DNA of 51,109 bases from Roseivirga sp. UBA6061. Its GTDB lineage: Bacteria > Bacteroidota > Bacteroidia > Cytophagales > Cyclobacteriaceae. Below, one piece after another: positions 7,859 through 15,376 of the stretch. The DNA is taken from the NCBI GenBank assembly GCA_002427745.1, contig DIYF01000097.1, forward strand, positions 1-51,109, given 5' to 3'. The notes below the pieces were generated by a model, which had not been told where the DNA came from, searched no databases, and worked only from the letters and a program-made list of their open reading frames with translations. The position numbers and the translations under genes were made by a program. Within the stretch, counting starts at the first letter, position 1; every line of letters starts with the position of its first letter.

Positions 7859-8890
7859 CTAAAAGCTGTGTTCTTTTCGGTATTGCGAAGGTGTTTTTTG
7901 AAGCACTTTCTTAAAAGAAGTGTTAAAAGCAGAGAGGCTGTTGAAGCCGGAGTCGAAGGCTATTGAAGCAATGGTCAGGTGAGACTTTTCACTGGCTTCC
8001 AGCATTTGTTGGGCAGCTTTTACCCGGTAGCTGTTGAGGTATTGCTGAAAGTTCTGACCGAAATTCTCGTTCACTGCCTGGGAAAGTACATGGGGAGTAA
8101 TATTCAGCTCAGCTGCTATCAGCGGCAGCTTCAGATCGGGATCAAGAAATCGTTTTTCCTCCTTTATATGAGCTTCAAGCCGGGAAAGTACTTCACGCGA
8201 TTTGTGGTTGTCAAGTCTGGAGTTTTGATATTTCTTCTCTTCAGGCTTGTGCACTTTCTTCATAATGGCCCAAAAACTCAAGGGGTAAATAACCAGCGAA
8301 TAGGTAATCGGCCCAGCGATATAGGGAACGATTTCGTCCAGCAAAAACATAAAATAGGAGAGCCAGATAAAGGCCATTCCCAGGTGAATATAGTTGATCC
8401 ATTTTCCGATGAATTCATTACTTCCATCTGGCTTGGACTGCCTGTGTTTTCTCTGCCAGACAAAGGAAACGATGATGTACACCAGGAAATGCAGATAGAT
8501 AAAGATGATACCGAATTGCCTGTAGAATTCTCTACCCACTATACCCAGGCTGGTGCACACCAGAAAGAGGAGAAAGGGCAGAGCATGCCAGATATGTTGC
8601 TTTTTCAGTTCAAATTCCTTCTCCACCAGGCTCCTGGCGTATAGGTAGAAGAGAGGGCCGAAAGACAAGATCAGGGTAAGGCCCAGCATGATGAGTATCA
8701 TATCCAGGTCTGAGGTGAAATAGAGAAAGATCGATTTACTGATCCTCAGTCCGAAAATGATAAGGAGCATTCCCAGAAGCTTATTTGGGAGGGTTTTAGT
8801 TTGTCCGATGAGCAGGTAGGCTCCCAGAGAAAACCCGTGAAAGACGCCCAGTCCACAAATAGCCAATATCAGTATATGTTCCGCCTGCAT
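7859..8890 (-). CDS. Membrane-embedded AraC-type regulator
   Basis: A 343-residue protein from the ATG at 8890 (a GTG at 8929 would add 13 polar residues before the first membrane helix). The first ~215 residues contain about seven hydrophobic helices (ILILAICGLGVFHGFSLGAY and others). The last ~105 residues are an AraC helix-turn-helix domain (FDSGFNSLSAFNTSFKKVLQ, then TPSQYRKEHSF). Proteins with this layout are one-component regulators anchored in the inner membrane, common in Bacteroidota. The inducer is unknown. It is transcribed toward the DJ-1/TPR gene 284 nt away, so that gene and a split inverted repeat between them are plausible targets. Confidence 0.82.
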   Translation of the reverse strand: MQAEHILILAICGLGVFHGFSLGAYLLIGQTKTLPNKLLGMLLIIFGLRISKSIFLYFTSDLDMILIMLGLTLILSFGPLFYLYARSLVEKEFELKKQHIWHALPFLLFLVCTSLGIVGREFYRQFGIIFIYLHFLVYIIVSFVWQRKHRQSKPDGSNEFIGKWINYIHLGMAFIWLSYFMFLLDEIVPYIAGPITYSLVIYPLSFWAIMKKVHKPEEKKYQNSRLDNHKSREVLSRLEAHIKEEKRFLDPDLKLPLIAAELNITPHVLSQAVNENFGQNFQQYLNSYRVKAAQQMLEASEKSHLTIASIAFDSGFNSLSAFNTSFKKVLQKTPSQYRKEHSF

Positions 8891-9271
8891 GCTGAAAGTT
8901 TTGGAGACTTCACCCACGGCAGTCTCCACAATGAATACTAATCAGAATGACGACACGCGGAAGAAAAGGTCAACAGCACGGTGGAAAGAATTCCGTTTTT
9001 ATCTGGCAGACTTGTGTTAATTATTGTTTGGCTCACTATTGATACGACCTCAGCTCAGACTCACTCACTTCGTAATGTTAAGCAGGCAAAGATGGGTTTG
9101 TAAGGTTTAATGATATCTTTCAGTATTAAAAAGCACTTTTAAGGTTGGGGTCTTGATTTTTGGTTAAAGGTCATCATATATTGTTTATTTAAATTTTAAA
9201 TAGAAAACATAGTATTTTTTAATCTAACAAATGGCTGGTGGTCACGTTCTTAAGTTGTTGCAGCAAAGTCG

Positions 9272-9291
9272 GGCAGGTCGGTTGACCAGCC
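9272..9291 (+). promoter_or_regulatory. Hairpin in the leader of the Cys-rich lipoprotein gene
   Basis: GGCAGGTC-GGTT-GACCAGCC forms an 8-bp stem with one mismatch, 28 nt before the ATG at 9319. It lies in the 428-nt gap 8891-9318, whose middle (about 9170-9235) is very AT-rich and probably carries the promoter, although I found no clean TTTG-N19-TAnnTTTG there. Nothing else is evident in the gap. Confidence 0.3.
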
Positions 9292-9318
9292 TCAGAACAA
9301 TCACACAACTAAAGAAAA

Positions 9319-9867
9319 ATGATGAAAAAGATTAAAAATTCTATCCAACTGAAGTTTATGCTGAGCCTGCTGGCCGCGGCTTTCCTTACTATTTCTTGTA
9401 CGCCTGAAGAAGAAGGTCAGGTCGATACAGCACTCGAAGTAAGAATGGAAGTGGAGAATTCACCCATTTACAGAATGGCAGTTGAGTTCAGAAATACATC
9501 TAATGATCCAAATGTTTCTGCCGAGCAGAGAGCACAGTTGACGGGACTTTCCGATATGATCTTTAACGATCTGGAAATACTGATTAGGAGTAAAACAGTT
9601 CAGCGTGATGCGGTTGAAAGTGGCTGTATTCCTCCCGGATACTGCTATGATGACTATGAAATATGTGTGGAGTGGGCAGTGCTTTGGGATAACCTGCTGA
9701 TGCAATGTAATGGTGGTCCGTACCCACCGAGTAACTGTGACCAGGTGCGCGCTGATTACCTGGCTAACCTGGATGAAATAGAAGAAACTTATATCAAATG
9801 TGCCGAGGAGCGCGAGAAATGTATCAAACTCTATTGCCCGGGCTCTGGAGGAGGAGGTCAATACTAG
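9319..9867 (+). CDS. Cys-rich small lipoprotein, unknown function
   Basis: A 182-residue protein with an SPII signal and lipobox LTISC (Cys at ~27), so it is membrane-anchored outside the cytoplasm. The first half of the mature part is charged and helical. The second half contains eight further cysteines spread over about 75 residues (SGC, GYC, EIC, MQC, SNC, IKC, EKC, LYC) and ends in a Gly-rich tail. The even cysteine number suggests four disulfides. I do not recognise a family. Two ATGs in tandem (9319, 9322) are possible starts. It is followed by a clear terminator and stands as a single-gene unit, convergent with another small lipoprotein gene. Confidence 0.75.
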   Translation: MMKKIKNSIQLKFMLSLLAAAFLTISCTPEEEGQVDTALEVRMEVENSPIYRMAVEFRNTSNDPNVSAEQRAQLTGLSDMIFNDLEILIRSKTVQRDAVESGCIPPGYCYDDYEICVEWAVLWDNLLMQCNGGPYPPSNCDQVRADYLANLDEIEETYIKCAEEREKCIKLYCPGSGGGGQY

Positions 9868-9915
9868 ACCTTAGCAGGAAGATATTCAGGAAGGAAGAAA
9901 TTGCTGCAACAGAGA

Positions 9916-9945
9916 AGAGGGACACATCATGTCTCTCTTTTTTTT
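9916..9945 (+). terminator. Rho-independent terminator
   Basis: The stem AGAGGGACA / TGTCTCTCT (9 bp with one G-U pair, loop CATCA) runs directly into eight T residues, about 50 nt after the stop of the Cys-rich lipoprotein gene. Confidence 0.85.
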
Positions 9946-9972
9946 ATGAACTCCCGTCAGGGGTTCATCCGA

Positions 9973-10467
9973 CTAAAACGGAAAACGTTTCAGGTTTTTA
10001 AAGCTGCCCGATGTGATGGTCACTACTTGTCCCTCTCCATTGCAGACTTTGCCCTCAAAAGTTCCGGAGATCAGATCCGGGTTGTTTTCCTGTCGCGTTA
10101 CCGTGAAGACAAATTCTGTCTGATCACATTGGCCCGTGGTTTTACAGAAAGTAGGATCTACCTCATCGCAAAGGCCTATTCTGTTACCACGCTCACCATC
10201 AATTGAGTTTAGGTGAGTAAAGGTACCCTCAATGGTTGGTGTAGTACAGAAGAGTAGGAGGGTTTTTCCATCTGTTTGGATATCTATAAATAACTCAGTC
10301 AAACCAGAAGTAGTAGCTTCAGTACCATAGTTATTTTGTTTGGCCCTGGAGGTAAACGTTTGACCGTCTAGGACAAAACTCACCTCGGTAACAGGTAAGG
10401 CTGTTTCACTGGTACATGAGAACATAGTTAATGTCACCAGGAAAATGGCAAGGGGCAAATGTTTCAT
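9973..10467 (-). CDS. Small lipoprotein, unknown function
   Basis: A 164-residue protein with an SPII signal and lipobox MFSC (Cys18). The mature part is beta-rich (EVSFVLDGQTFTSRAKQNNY, ELFIDIQTDGKTLLLFCTT) and looks like the small DUF4382- or DUF6252-type immunoglobulin-like lipoproteins of this phylum, but I cannot assign a family with confidence. Four more Cys follow. It is convergent with the Cys-rich lipoprotein gene and followed on its own strand by that gene's terminator region. Upstream lies a 516-nt gap full of intergenic repeats, so it is probably a single-gene unit. Confidence 0.7.
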   Translation of the reverse strand: MKHLPLAIFLVTLTMFSCTSETALPVTEVSFVLDGQTFTSRAKQNNYGTEATTSGLTELFIDIQTDGKTLLLFCTTPTIEGTFTHLNSIDGERGNRIGLCDEVDPTFCKTTGQCDQTEFVFTVTRQENNPDLISGTFEGKVCNGEGQVVTITSGSFKNLKRFPF

Positions 10468-10598
10468 AACGGTAGTTTAATAAATGACGCTTAACACATA
10501 TTAGTATCAGTTGAGCCTCAGAGGGTCATCTGATTTGCCTTGATCTTTTCAAAAACTTTGCCAATTGCTGGTTGGGGCTCATTTTGTATTCCCAGAAG

Positions 10599-10631
10599 GT
10601 CACTGCGAGGCCTTCAGGCCATGGCAGTCTT
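10599..10631. repeat. Intergenic hairpin repeat, copy 1
   Basis: A 33-nt element beginning GTCACTGCGAGGCCTTC. The outer stem is ACTGC/GCAGT and the inner stem is GGCCT/AGGCC. It matches 29 of 33 positions with the copy at 10921-10953 and resembles the widespread GTCATTGCGAGG...GGCAATCTC intergenic repeat. It lies in the gene-free gap 10468-10983, which otherwise holds one more palindrome and no open frame worth reporting. Confidence 0.75.
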
Positions 10632-10769
10632 CTTAATAGATTATCGGGAGCCTTTGTACAGAAATGGTATTTACCTGATTGGTTTGCGGGTCAACCACCC
10701 CTGACCAGGAGGGGAATAATCCTTCCTGGGCGGACCGTTTTCTGAGCCTGCCTACAGCGCTCTTCTGTC

Positions 10770-10790
10770 ATTCCCAACTTGATTGGGAAT
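10770..10790. repeat. Intergenic palindrome ATTCCCAA-CTTGA-TTGGGAAT
   Basis: A perfect 8-bp stem with a 5-nt loop inside the 516-nt gene-free gap. It resembles the dispersed GTCATTCCC...GGGAATCT repeat common in intergenic DNA of many bacteria. It has no T-run, so it is not a terminator. Confidence 0.65.
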
Positions 10791-10920
10791 CTGCCCACCT
10801 TCCCGGGGGCACCAGTCACATATTATCATTGTGTTGATCAGGAGGTTACTTGATTCCGGTTACCCGAAGCAAACTTCTGATTGATCATCACATAAACAAG
10901 CATCTGATTATTTCTCAAAT

Positions 10921-10953
10921 GTCACTGCGAGGCCTTTAGGCTGTGGCGGTCTT
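10921..10953. repeat. Intergenic hairpin repeat, copy 2
   Basis: A 33-nt copy of the element at 10599-10631. The four differences are in the loop or turn Watson-Crick pairs into G-U pairs, so the fold is kept. It lies 31 nt downstream of the stop of the permuted ATP-grasp gene (minus strand). Confidence 0.75.
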
Positions 10954-10983
10954 AAGGTTAGCTATCGAGAATCACAAAAGTGT

Positions 10984-12189
10984 TTAATACACCTCGTCCT
11001 CAAAGAAACCAACGCTGCCGCCAACCCATTCTTTGTCTTTGTTGTAGCGCACGCCAATCATTTCTCCTTTACTTAGGCGCACCAGGTTGTTGACTACCTG
11101 AGCTGTGCCTTTGTCCTTATTCCAAAGGCTCATCATGCGAATCTCGCATTTGGCAGGCACGTCCAGTGTTTCTACAATAGGCACGTAATTGACTTTGCGT
11201 TGCAGAATGAAGTTGTCTTTCTGCTCAATGGCATCCAGGTCGGCTGTTGTGATATTCAGCTTAACACCGGCACCGGCAAAGGAGTAGAGAGGTTTGAGTA
11301 CATAGTTTTCCAGGTCGGCAGGATATTCCTCCATCTGATCCAGATAAAAGCATTCCGGCACGTACTCACTCTTCAACAGAGGCATGGTGTACTTACTGAT
11401 CCGGAAAAACCAGTTGGGGTGTCCGACCCATTCTACATCCACTTCATCTCCAAAATTGAATTCTGACTGTATATCGTCCCGCTGATCGAGCTCATCAAAA
11501 ATTACGCGGTTGTAGATTTTCTTAATCTGAATGAGCTCACCGTTCTCTGCTTCATAAAACAGCTGTTTGCCTTGTTTTTTGATTTTGCTAATGCAGAGTA
11601 CCTTAATACCCAGGCTTTTCTGAGCACCCAGAAAGTCGATGTAGGTAGTTTGCTTTTCAGGCTCTATTTCCAGCAGCACCACCTGTTTGGGGGCTGTATC
11701 TCCCACAATTTCTTCCCGCAGAATCTCTATGTAGGTGTCCTGCTTGACGCCATTCAGGTGGGTAGAAAAACGATTGGGAATGTCGTAGTGCTTGATAAAG
11801 GTGCGGGTGAGCAGATCCTGAAAGAAATAGAGCGAAGGAAAGCCCTGCAGTTCGATGAGCTGGGGGGTGGGATCGCCATTTTCATCTATGCAGATGCCAA
11901 AGTCCATCTGAAGAAAGCGCGAGTTATAATCTTCTCCCGGTACCTCCAGCATGGGGTGCTTGATGGCATCCTTCGTCAGCTCCTTAAAGTTGGGCTGCAT
12001 GATGATATCATTGATCTCTTCACAAGCTTCCAGCAACCTTTCTTTCAGCAGCTTTGGTATGAAAACAGGGGTTTCTGCTATCCGGAAGGAAGGGCGGTAG
12101 TCATACTCTTCGGCAATGTCATCCAGGATGGCCTGGTACTTCTCCTCGGTGAAGTGCTTGTTGAAGGCAGCACGATATGGCTTGATCAT
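10984..12189 (-). CDS. Circularly permuted-type ATP-grasp protein
   Basis: A 401-residue protein resembling the glutathionylspermidine-synthase-like, circularly permuted ATP-grasp families. Residues ~85-125 (RFLQMDFGICIDENGDPTP, LIELQGFPSLYFFQDLL) resemble the N-terminal acceptor-side core. YVLKPLYSFAGAGVKLNIT (~residues 295-313) is the Lys and Gly-rich ATP loop. The stretch near residues 325-355 ends with an Arg-containing CEIRMMSLW strand. It is predicted to form an amide bond using ATP; the substrate is unknown. Its start lies 1 nt after the stop of the glutamine amidotransferase gene, so the two are surely co-translated. I infer that they may work as a glutaminase-ligase pair. It is the last gene of the five-gene minus-strand operon. 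Confidence 0.78.
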   Translation of the reverse strand: MIKPYRAAFNKHFTEEKYQAILDDIAEEYDYRPSFRIAETPVFIPKLLKERLLEACEEINDIIMQPNFKELTKDAIKHPMLEVPGEDYNSRFLQMDFGICIDENGDPTPQLIELQGFPSLYFFQDLLTRTFIKHYDIPNRFSTHLNGVKQDTYIEILREEIVGDTAPKQVVLLEIEPEKQTTYIDFLGAQKSLGIKVLCISKIKKQGKQLFYEAENGELIQIKKIYNRVIFDELDQRDDIQSEFNFGDEVDVEWVGHPNWFFRISKYTMPLLKSEYVPECFYLDQMEEYPADLENYVLKPLYSFAGAGVKLNITTADLDAIEQKDNFILQRKVNYVPIVETLDVPAKCEIRMMSLWNKDKGTAQVVNNLVRLSKGEMIGVRYNKDKEWVGGSVGFFEDEVY

Positions 12190-12190
12190 G

Positions 12191-13006
12191 TTAGCTGAGA
12201 ACGAATTGTTCGTTGAGTTTCTGGATCGATGATTCTATAAAGGTGGGCAAGATGGTGCTGTAGGTGAGTGCGATTTTATCGGGATCATCCAGGTGTTCCA
12301 TCATGTTCTGATATTTCTCTTCTCCAAAGTTCTTAATGACTTTGTCCCGGTTTTCCTGTTTTTCGAAATGGATCTTCATCCCTACAGGATCGGCTTCAGG
12401 ATGAAACTGGGTGCCGATAAATTCTTCTGAAAAGCGCACGGCCATGATGGCACGCTCATACTCTACATGGGTTCTGATCTTCTCAAGACTCAGAATCTGT
12501 GCTCCGTGTTCAGCAAACACCTCATCATTTGGCTGAATCAATTGCCAGTCCCTGGAGTCTACGGCATGATAAGGGTCAGGGAGATTAGAGAGTATGGGGT
12601 CAGAAAGCCCGGCTTTGGTATGGTGTATAGGATAGATACCGAAAGAAGTACTTTTTCGCGGTGCCAGTTCGCCCAGCTCAAAATGCTCACAAGCCATTTG
12701 AAAAGAGTGGCAGATAAAGAAGAAATACTTCTTATCAGCAGAAGTCTGGTTATGCTGCCAGGCACTATCAATCAGTTCGAAAAAGCCATCTTTCCACACA
12801 CCACCATCCAGAGGGCTACCGGGACCACCGCTGCAGATATAGAGGTCATAACTCAGGTCAGGTACCTCGTTTTTGGCTCTCACGTCAAATTCATCCCAGC
12901 TCAGCTGCTCTTCATATGCAGCCACGATTTCACGGATACAACGCATGCCCTGATTGGGGGTATTGTTGTTCATATCCAGAATAGCCAATCTCAACTTCTC
13001 TTCCAT
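12191..13006 (-). CDS. Class I glutamine amidotransferase
   Basis: A 271-residue GMP-synthase-like glutaminase domain that should hydrolyse glutamine and supply ammonia. The catalytic triad is visible: C99 in FFICHSFQMA, and H202 and E204 in GTQFHPEADP. The oxyanion-side motif YICSGGPGSPLDGG (about 56-69) is intact. The elbow is odd: the usual G-x-C-x-G-x-Q/H has Ser101 in place of the second Gly (C-H-S-F-Q). The C-terminal ~65 residues are a helical extension. The gene sits between the YbdK ligase (92 nt) and the permuted ATP-grasp (1-nt gap). A partner synthase domain is absent from the protein, so ammonia is probably passed to one of the neighbouring ligases. Confidence 0.85.
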   Translation of the reverse strand: MEEKLRLAILDMNNNTPNQGMRCIREIVAAYEEQLSWDEFDVRAKNEVPDLSYDLYICSGGPGSPLDGGVWKDGFFELIDSAWQHNQTSADKKYFFFICHSFQMACEHFELGELAPRKSTSFGIYPIHHTKAGLSDPILSNLPDPYHAVDSRDWQLIQPNDEVFAEHGAQILSLEKIRTHVEYERAIMAVRFSEEFIGTQFHPEADPVGMKIHFEKQENRDKVIKNFGEEKYQNMMEHLDDPDKIALTYSTILPTFIESSIQKLNEQFVLS

Positions 13007-13098
13007 GTCCTTCCCTTATAATGCTCTACTCGTATGACTGATATTGATATGTGTGTGTAAACAGATCTGACCTTGCGGTGCTGACCCGAATGGTAAAA

Positions 13099-14196
13099 CT
13101 AGTCTAGGCCTGTAACAGTTTCCTGAATGATGTAATCAACTACTTTTTTAACATCCCCGGTTTCTTCGAAAACTTTCAGTTGCCTGTCTGCTCCCGTACC
13201 GTTTTTCATAATGTTAAACACATTTTCCACCTCTTCACGTGAGTCCAGCTCATCCACCACATCATCCACAAAGTCCACGAACTCTGCGATCAGATCCTGC
13301 ATGGGTACCTGAGCCTCCTTACCAAAGTCAATCAGCTGACCTTCAATGCCATAGCGTGAAGCACGCCATTTGTTCTCAGTGATCAGCGACCGTTTGTAGC
13401 TCATATAGTTCATATTCGCCTGACGCAGTTTTACCAGTTTGGCTACAATGGCCTGTATCAATGCCGCAATCGTGATGGTCTCGTCAACCGTTAGCGGGAT
13501 ATCGCAGATCCGAATCTCGATTGTCGGGAATTTGGGGTGGATGCGAATGTCCCACCAGATCTTAGTGGCTTCATCAATACAGCCCGTCTTGATCAGGAGC
13601 TCTATATAGTCGTTGTACTCTGATAAACTCTCGAAGTAATCCGGAATACCGGTTCGCGGGAATTTATCGAAGACTTTAGGCCTGAAAGACTTAAACCCTG
13701 TGTTTCTGCCTTCCCAGAAAGGGGAGTTGGTAGAAAGCGCATAGATATGCGGCAGGAAATAGCGGATAGAGTTCGCAACATGCAATCTCATGGTAGGATC
13801 ATCGATACCCACATGCACATGCAGGCCAAAAATGAGGTTTGAACGTGCCGTATCCTGCAATTCCTGCAGGAGGGTTTGGTATCTTTCTTTAGAAGTAATT
13901 GGTTGGTCGGCCCAACGAGAGAAGGGGTGTGAACCAGCCGCTCCGATGCGATAGCCGAGGCCTCTCGCTATGTCGCAGATGCTTTTGCGGAGAAAGCTCA
14001 CCTGTCTGCGGGCATCTTTAATGTCCGTACAGATCTTGGTGCCTACTTCCACCATCGCTTCGTGCATCTCAGGTGTGGCCTGATCGGCCATTACCTTCTG
14101 GGCTTCGGTAACGATCTTATTATCGTGAGATACCAGCTCCCTGGTTTGCGGGTCGATTACCTGGTATTCTTCCTCTATACCTAAAGTAAATTGCAT
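13099..14196 (-). CDS. ybdK: Glutamate-cysteine ligase-like (YbdK/GCS2) carboxylate-amine ligase
   Basis: A 365-residue member of the GCS2 family, whose members attach the gamma-carboxyl of glutamate to an amine. The hallmark strands are present: GIEEEYQVID at the N-terminus, FGLHVHVGIDD (~residues 122-132), and WWDIRIHPKFPTIEIRICD (~210-228), which carry the Mg-ATP ligands. The length matches E. coli YbdK (about 370). No classical GshB accompanies it, so the gene is unlikely to be for ordinary glutathione, although the ATP-grasp next door could do a second ligation. It is in the minus-strand operon, 78 nt after the RimK-like gene, and that gap contains a 13-bp perfect hairpin. Confidence 0.9.
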   Translation of the reverse strand: MQFTLGIEEEYQVIDPQTRELVSHDNKIVTEAQKVMADQATPEMHEAMVEVGTKICTDIKDARRQVSFLRKSICDIARGLGYRIGAAGSHPFSRWADQPITSKERYQTLLQELQDTARSNLIFGLHVHVGIDDPTMRLHVANSIRYFLPHIYALSTNSPFWEGRNTGFKSFRPKVFDKFPRTGIPDYFESLSEYNDYIELLIKTGCIDEATKIWWDIRIHPKFPTIEIRICDIPLTVDETITIAALIQAIVAKLVKLRQANMNYMSYKRSLITENKWRASRYGIEGQLIDFGKEAQVPMQDLIAEFVDFVDDVVDELDSREEVENVFNIMKNGTGADRQLKVFEETGDVKKVVDYIIQETVTGLD

Positions 14197-14219
14197 ATGG
14201 AAAGGTTGAAAAAGTGTAA

Positions 14220-14251
14220 ATGTAGAACCTAATATAACTTAGGTTCTACAT
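14220..14251 (-). promoter_or_regulatory. 13-bp perfect hairpin inside the ligase operon
   Basis: ATGTAGAACCTAA (14220-14232) and TTAGGTTCTACAT (14239-14251) pair perfectly around a 6-nt loop in the 78-nt gap between the RimK-like and YbdK genes. On the transcribed strand it is followed by TTTACACTTTTT, so it may be a partial terminator, an mRNA processing or stability element, or an operator. Confidence 0.6.
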
Positions 14252-14274
14252 GATACAATTACTTTCGGGATATT

Positions 14275-15333
14275 TTAAGACTTGCTTGCCGTCTTGCGTT
14301 TGGCAGTTGTCTTTTTTGCAGCCGTTTTAGTAGCTGTTGCCTTAGCAGCAGGCTTCTTAGCAGCAGCTCTTTTTACCGGAGCTTTTTTAGGGGCTGCCAT
14401 CTGGTCGGTCACAAAACTACCCCAGGTGAGGTTCATTTTACCTTCCTGGTAAGCCTTTGCCTTTTCAATGGCCATATTGGCAGCATTTTCCACGATCCAC
14501 TCGAAGTTTGCTTCTCCCACGGAGTTAATATCTGCATCAGGAGCGGGGTTACAGAAGTCGATCGCGTAGGGGATACCATCTCTTACAGCAAACTCTACGG
14601 TATTGAAATCATAACCCAGGGCCTGGTTCAGTTTGATACAGTAGTCCTCGATTGTTTTGAGCAATTCTGGGGCAACAGGCTCGGCATCCGTTACATAACG
14701 CAGGTGGTGAGGGTTACGTGGCTCATATTGCATAATGTGGATGTTGTTACCGCCCAATGCATAGCAACGGAAATACTCCGTAAACTGAATCTCTTCCTGT
14801 AGCATCATAACCAGCTGACCTGTTTCTGCGTGCTTTGCGAAAAGATCATCAGGGTTGTCCACACGATAAACGTTTCTCCAGCCACCGCCATCGTGAGGCT
14901 TCATATAGGCAGGAAAGCCGATATAGTCGAAGATGCTGTCCCAGCTCAGTGGAAACTGCATGTTACGGAAAGAGTTGGCATCCGTATCATCAGGTCTGGC
15001 ATGAGTAGGGAGGATGACGGTTTTGGGCACGGGTACGCCTACTTTTTCAGCCAGGGCGTTGTTGAAGAACTTCTCATCAGCGCTCCACCAAAATGGGTTA
15101 TTGATGACGGCAGTTCCGCTGATGGCAGCATTTTTCAGGTAGGCCCTGTAGAAAGGTACATCCTGAGAGATGCGGTCAATGATCACGGCATAGTCGGTAG
15201 GAGCTGCCTGTTGCACCATATCTACAGTTACAGCTTCAGCCTGAATGCCTTTGATGTTTTTAGAATTAACTCTGTCGATGAAGGCCCATGGGAAGGTATC
15301 TTCCTGGCCAAACAAGATTCCGATCTTTTTCAT
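14275..15333 (-). CDS. RimK-like ATP-grasp ligase with Lys/Ala-rich C-terminal tail
   Basis: A 352-residue cytoplasmic ATP-grasp of the RimK/D-Ala-D-Ala ligase type. Residues 1-95 are the N-terminal domain (MKKIGILFGQEDTFPW...). FPAYMKPHDGGGWRNVYRV (~150-170) is the nucleotide lysine and Gly-rich loop. GYDFNTVEFAVRDG and YAIDFCNPAPDAD carry the metal ligands near residues 260-285. Residues 312-352 are a low-complexity histone H1-like tail with 14 Lys/Arg in 41 residues and no acidic residue, unusual for this enzyme class. The frame extends upstream to 15429 but would overlap the esterase gene, so the ATG at 15333 is preferred. It is the second gene of the minus-strand operon. The substrate is unknown. 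Confidence 0.88.
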   Translation of the reverse strand: MKKIGILFGQEDTFPWAFIDRVNSKNIKGIQAEAVTVDMVQQAAPTDYAVIIDRISQDVPFYRAYLKNAAISGTAVINNPFWWSADEKFFNNALAEKVGVPVPKTVILPTHARPDDTDANSFRNMQFPLSWDSIFDYIGFPAYMKPHDGGGWRNVYRVDNPDDLFAKHAETGQLVMMLQEEIQFTEYFRCYALGGNNIHIMQYEPRNPHHLRYVTDAEPVAPELLKTIEDYCIKLNQALGYDFNTVEFAVRDGIPYAIDFCNPAPDADINSVGEANFEWIVENAANMAIEKAKAYQEGKMNLTWGSFVTDQMAAPKKAPVKRAAAKKPAAKATATKTAAKKTTAKRKTASKS

Positions 15334-15376
15334 TTGTGTGTGTATGAATGTTTTTAAATCTTCTTGCTGAGTCCGC

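Noticed and set aside
7979..8644. 221-residue open frame on the + strand antisense to the membrane AraC regulator
   Set aside because: Long but antisense to a clear gene with a typical AraC domain; composition is that of a reverse-strand shadow.
10468..10983. tRNA or rRNA gene in the gene-free gap
   Set aside because: No cloverleaf or rRNA-like conserved sequence; the hairpins are simple repeats.
11572..12198. 208-residue open frame on the + strand antisense to the permuted ATP-grasp gene
   Set aside because: Shadow of the ATP-grasp gene; no recognisable domain or ribosome-binding site.
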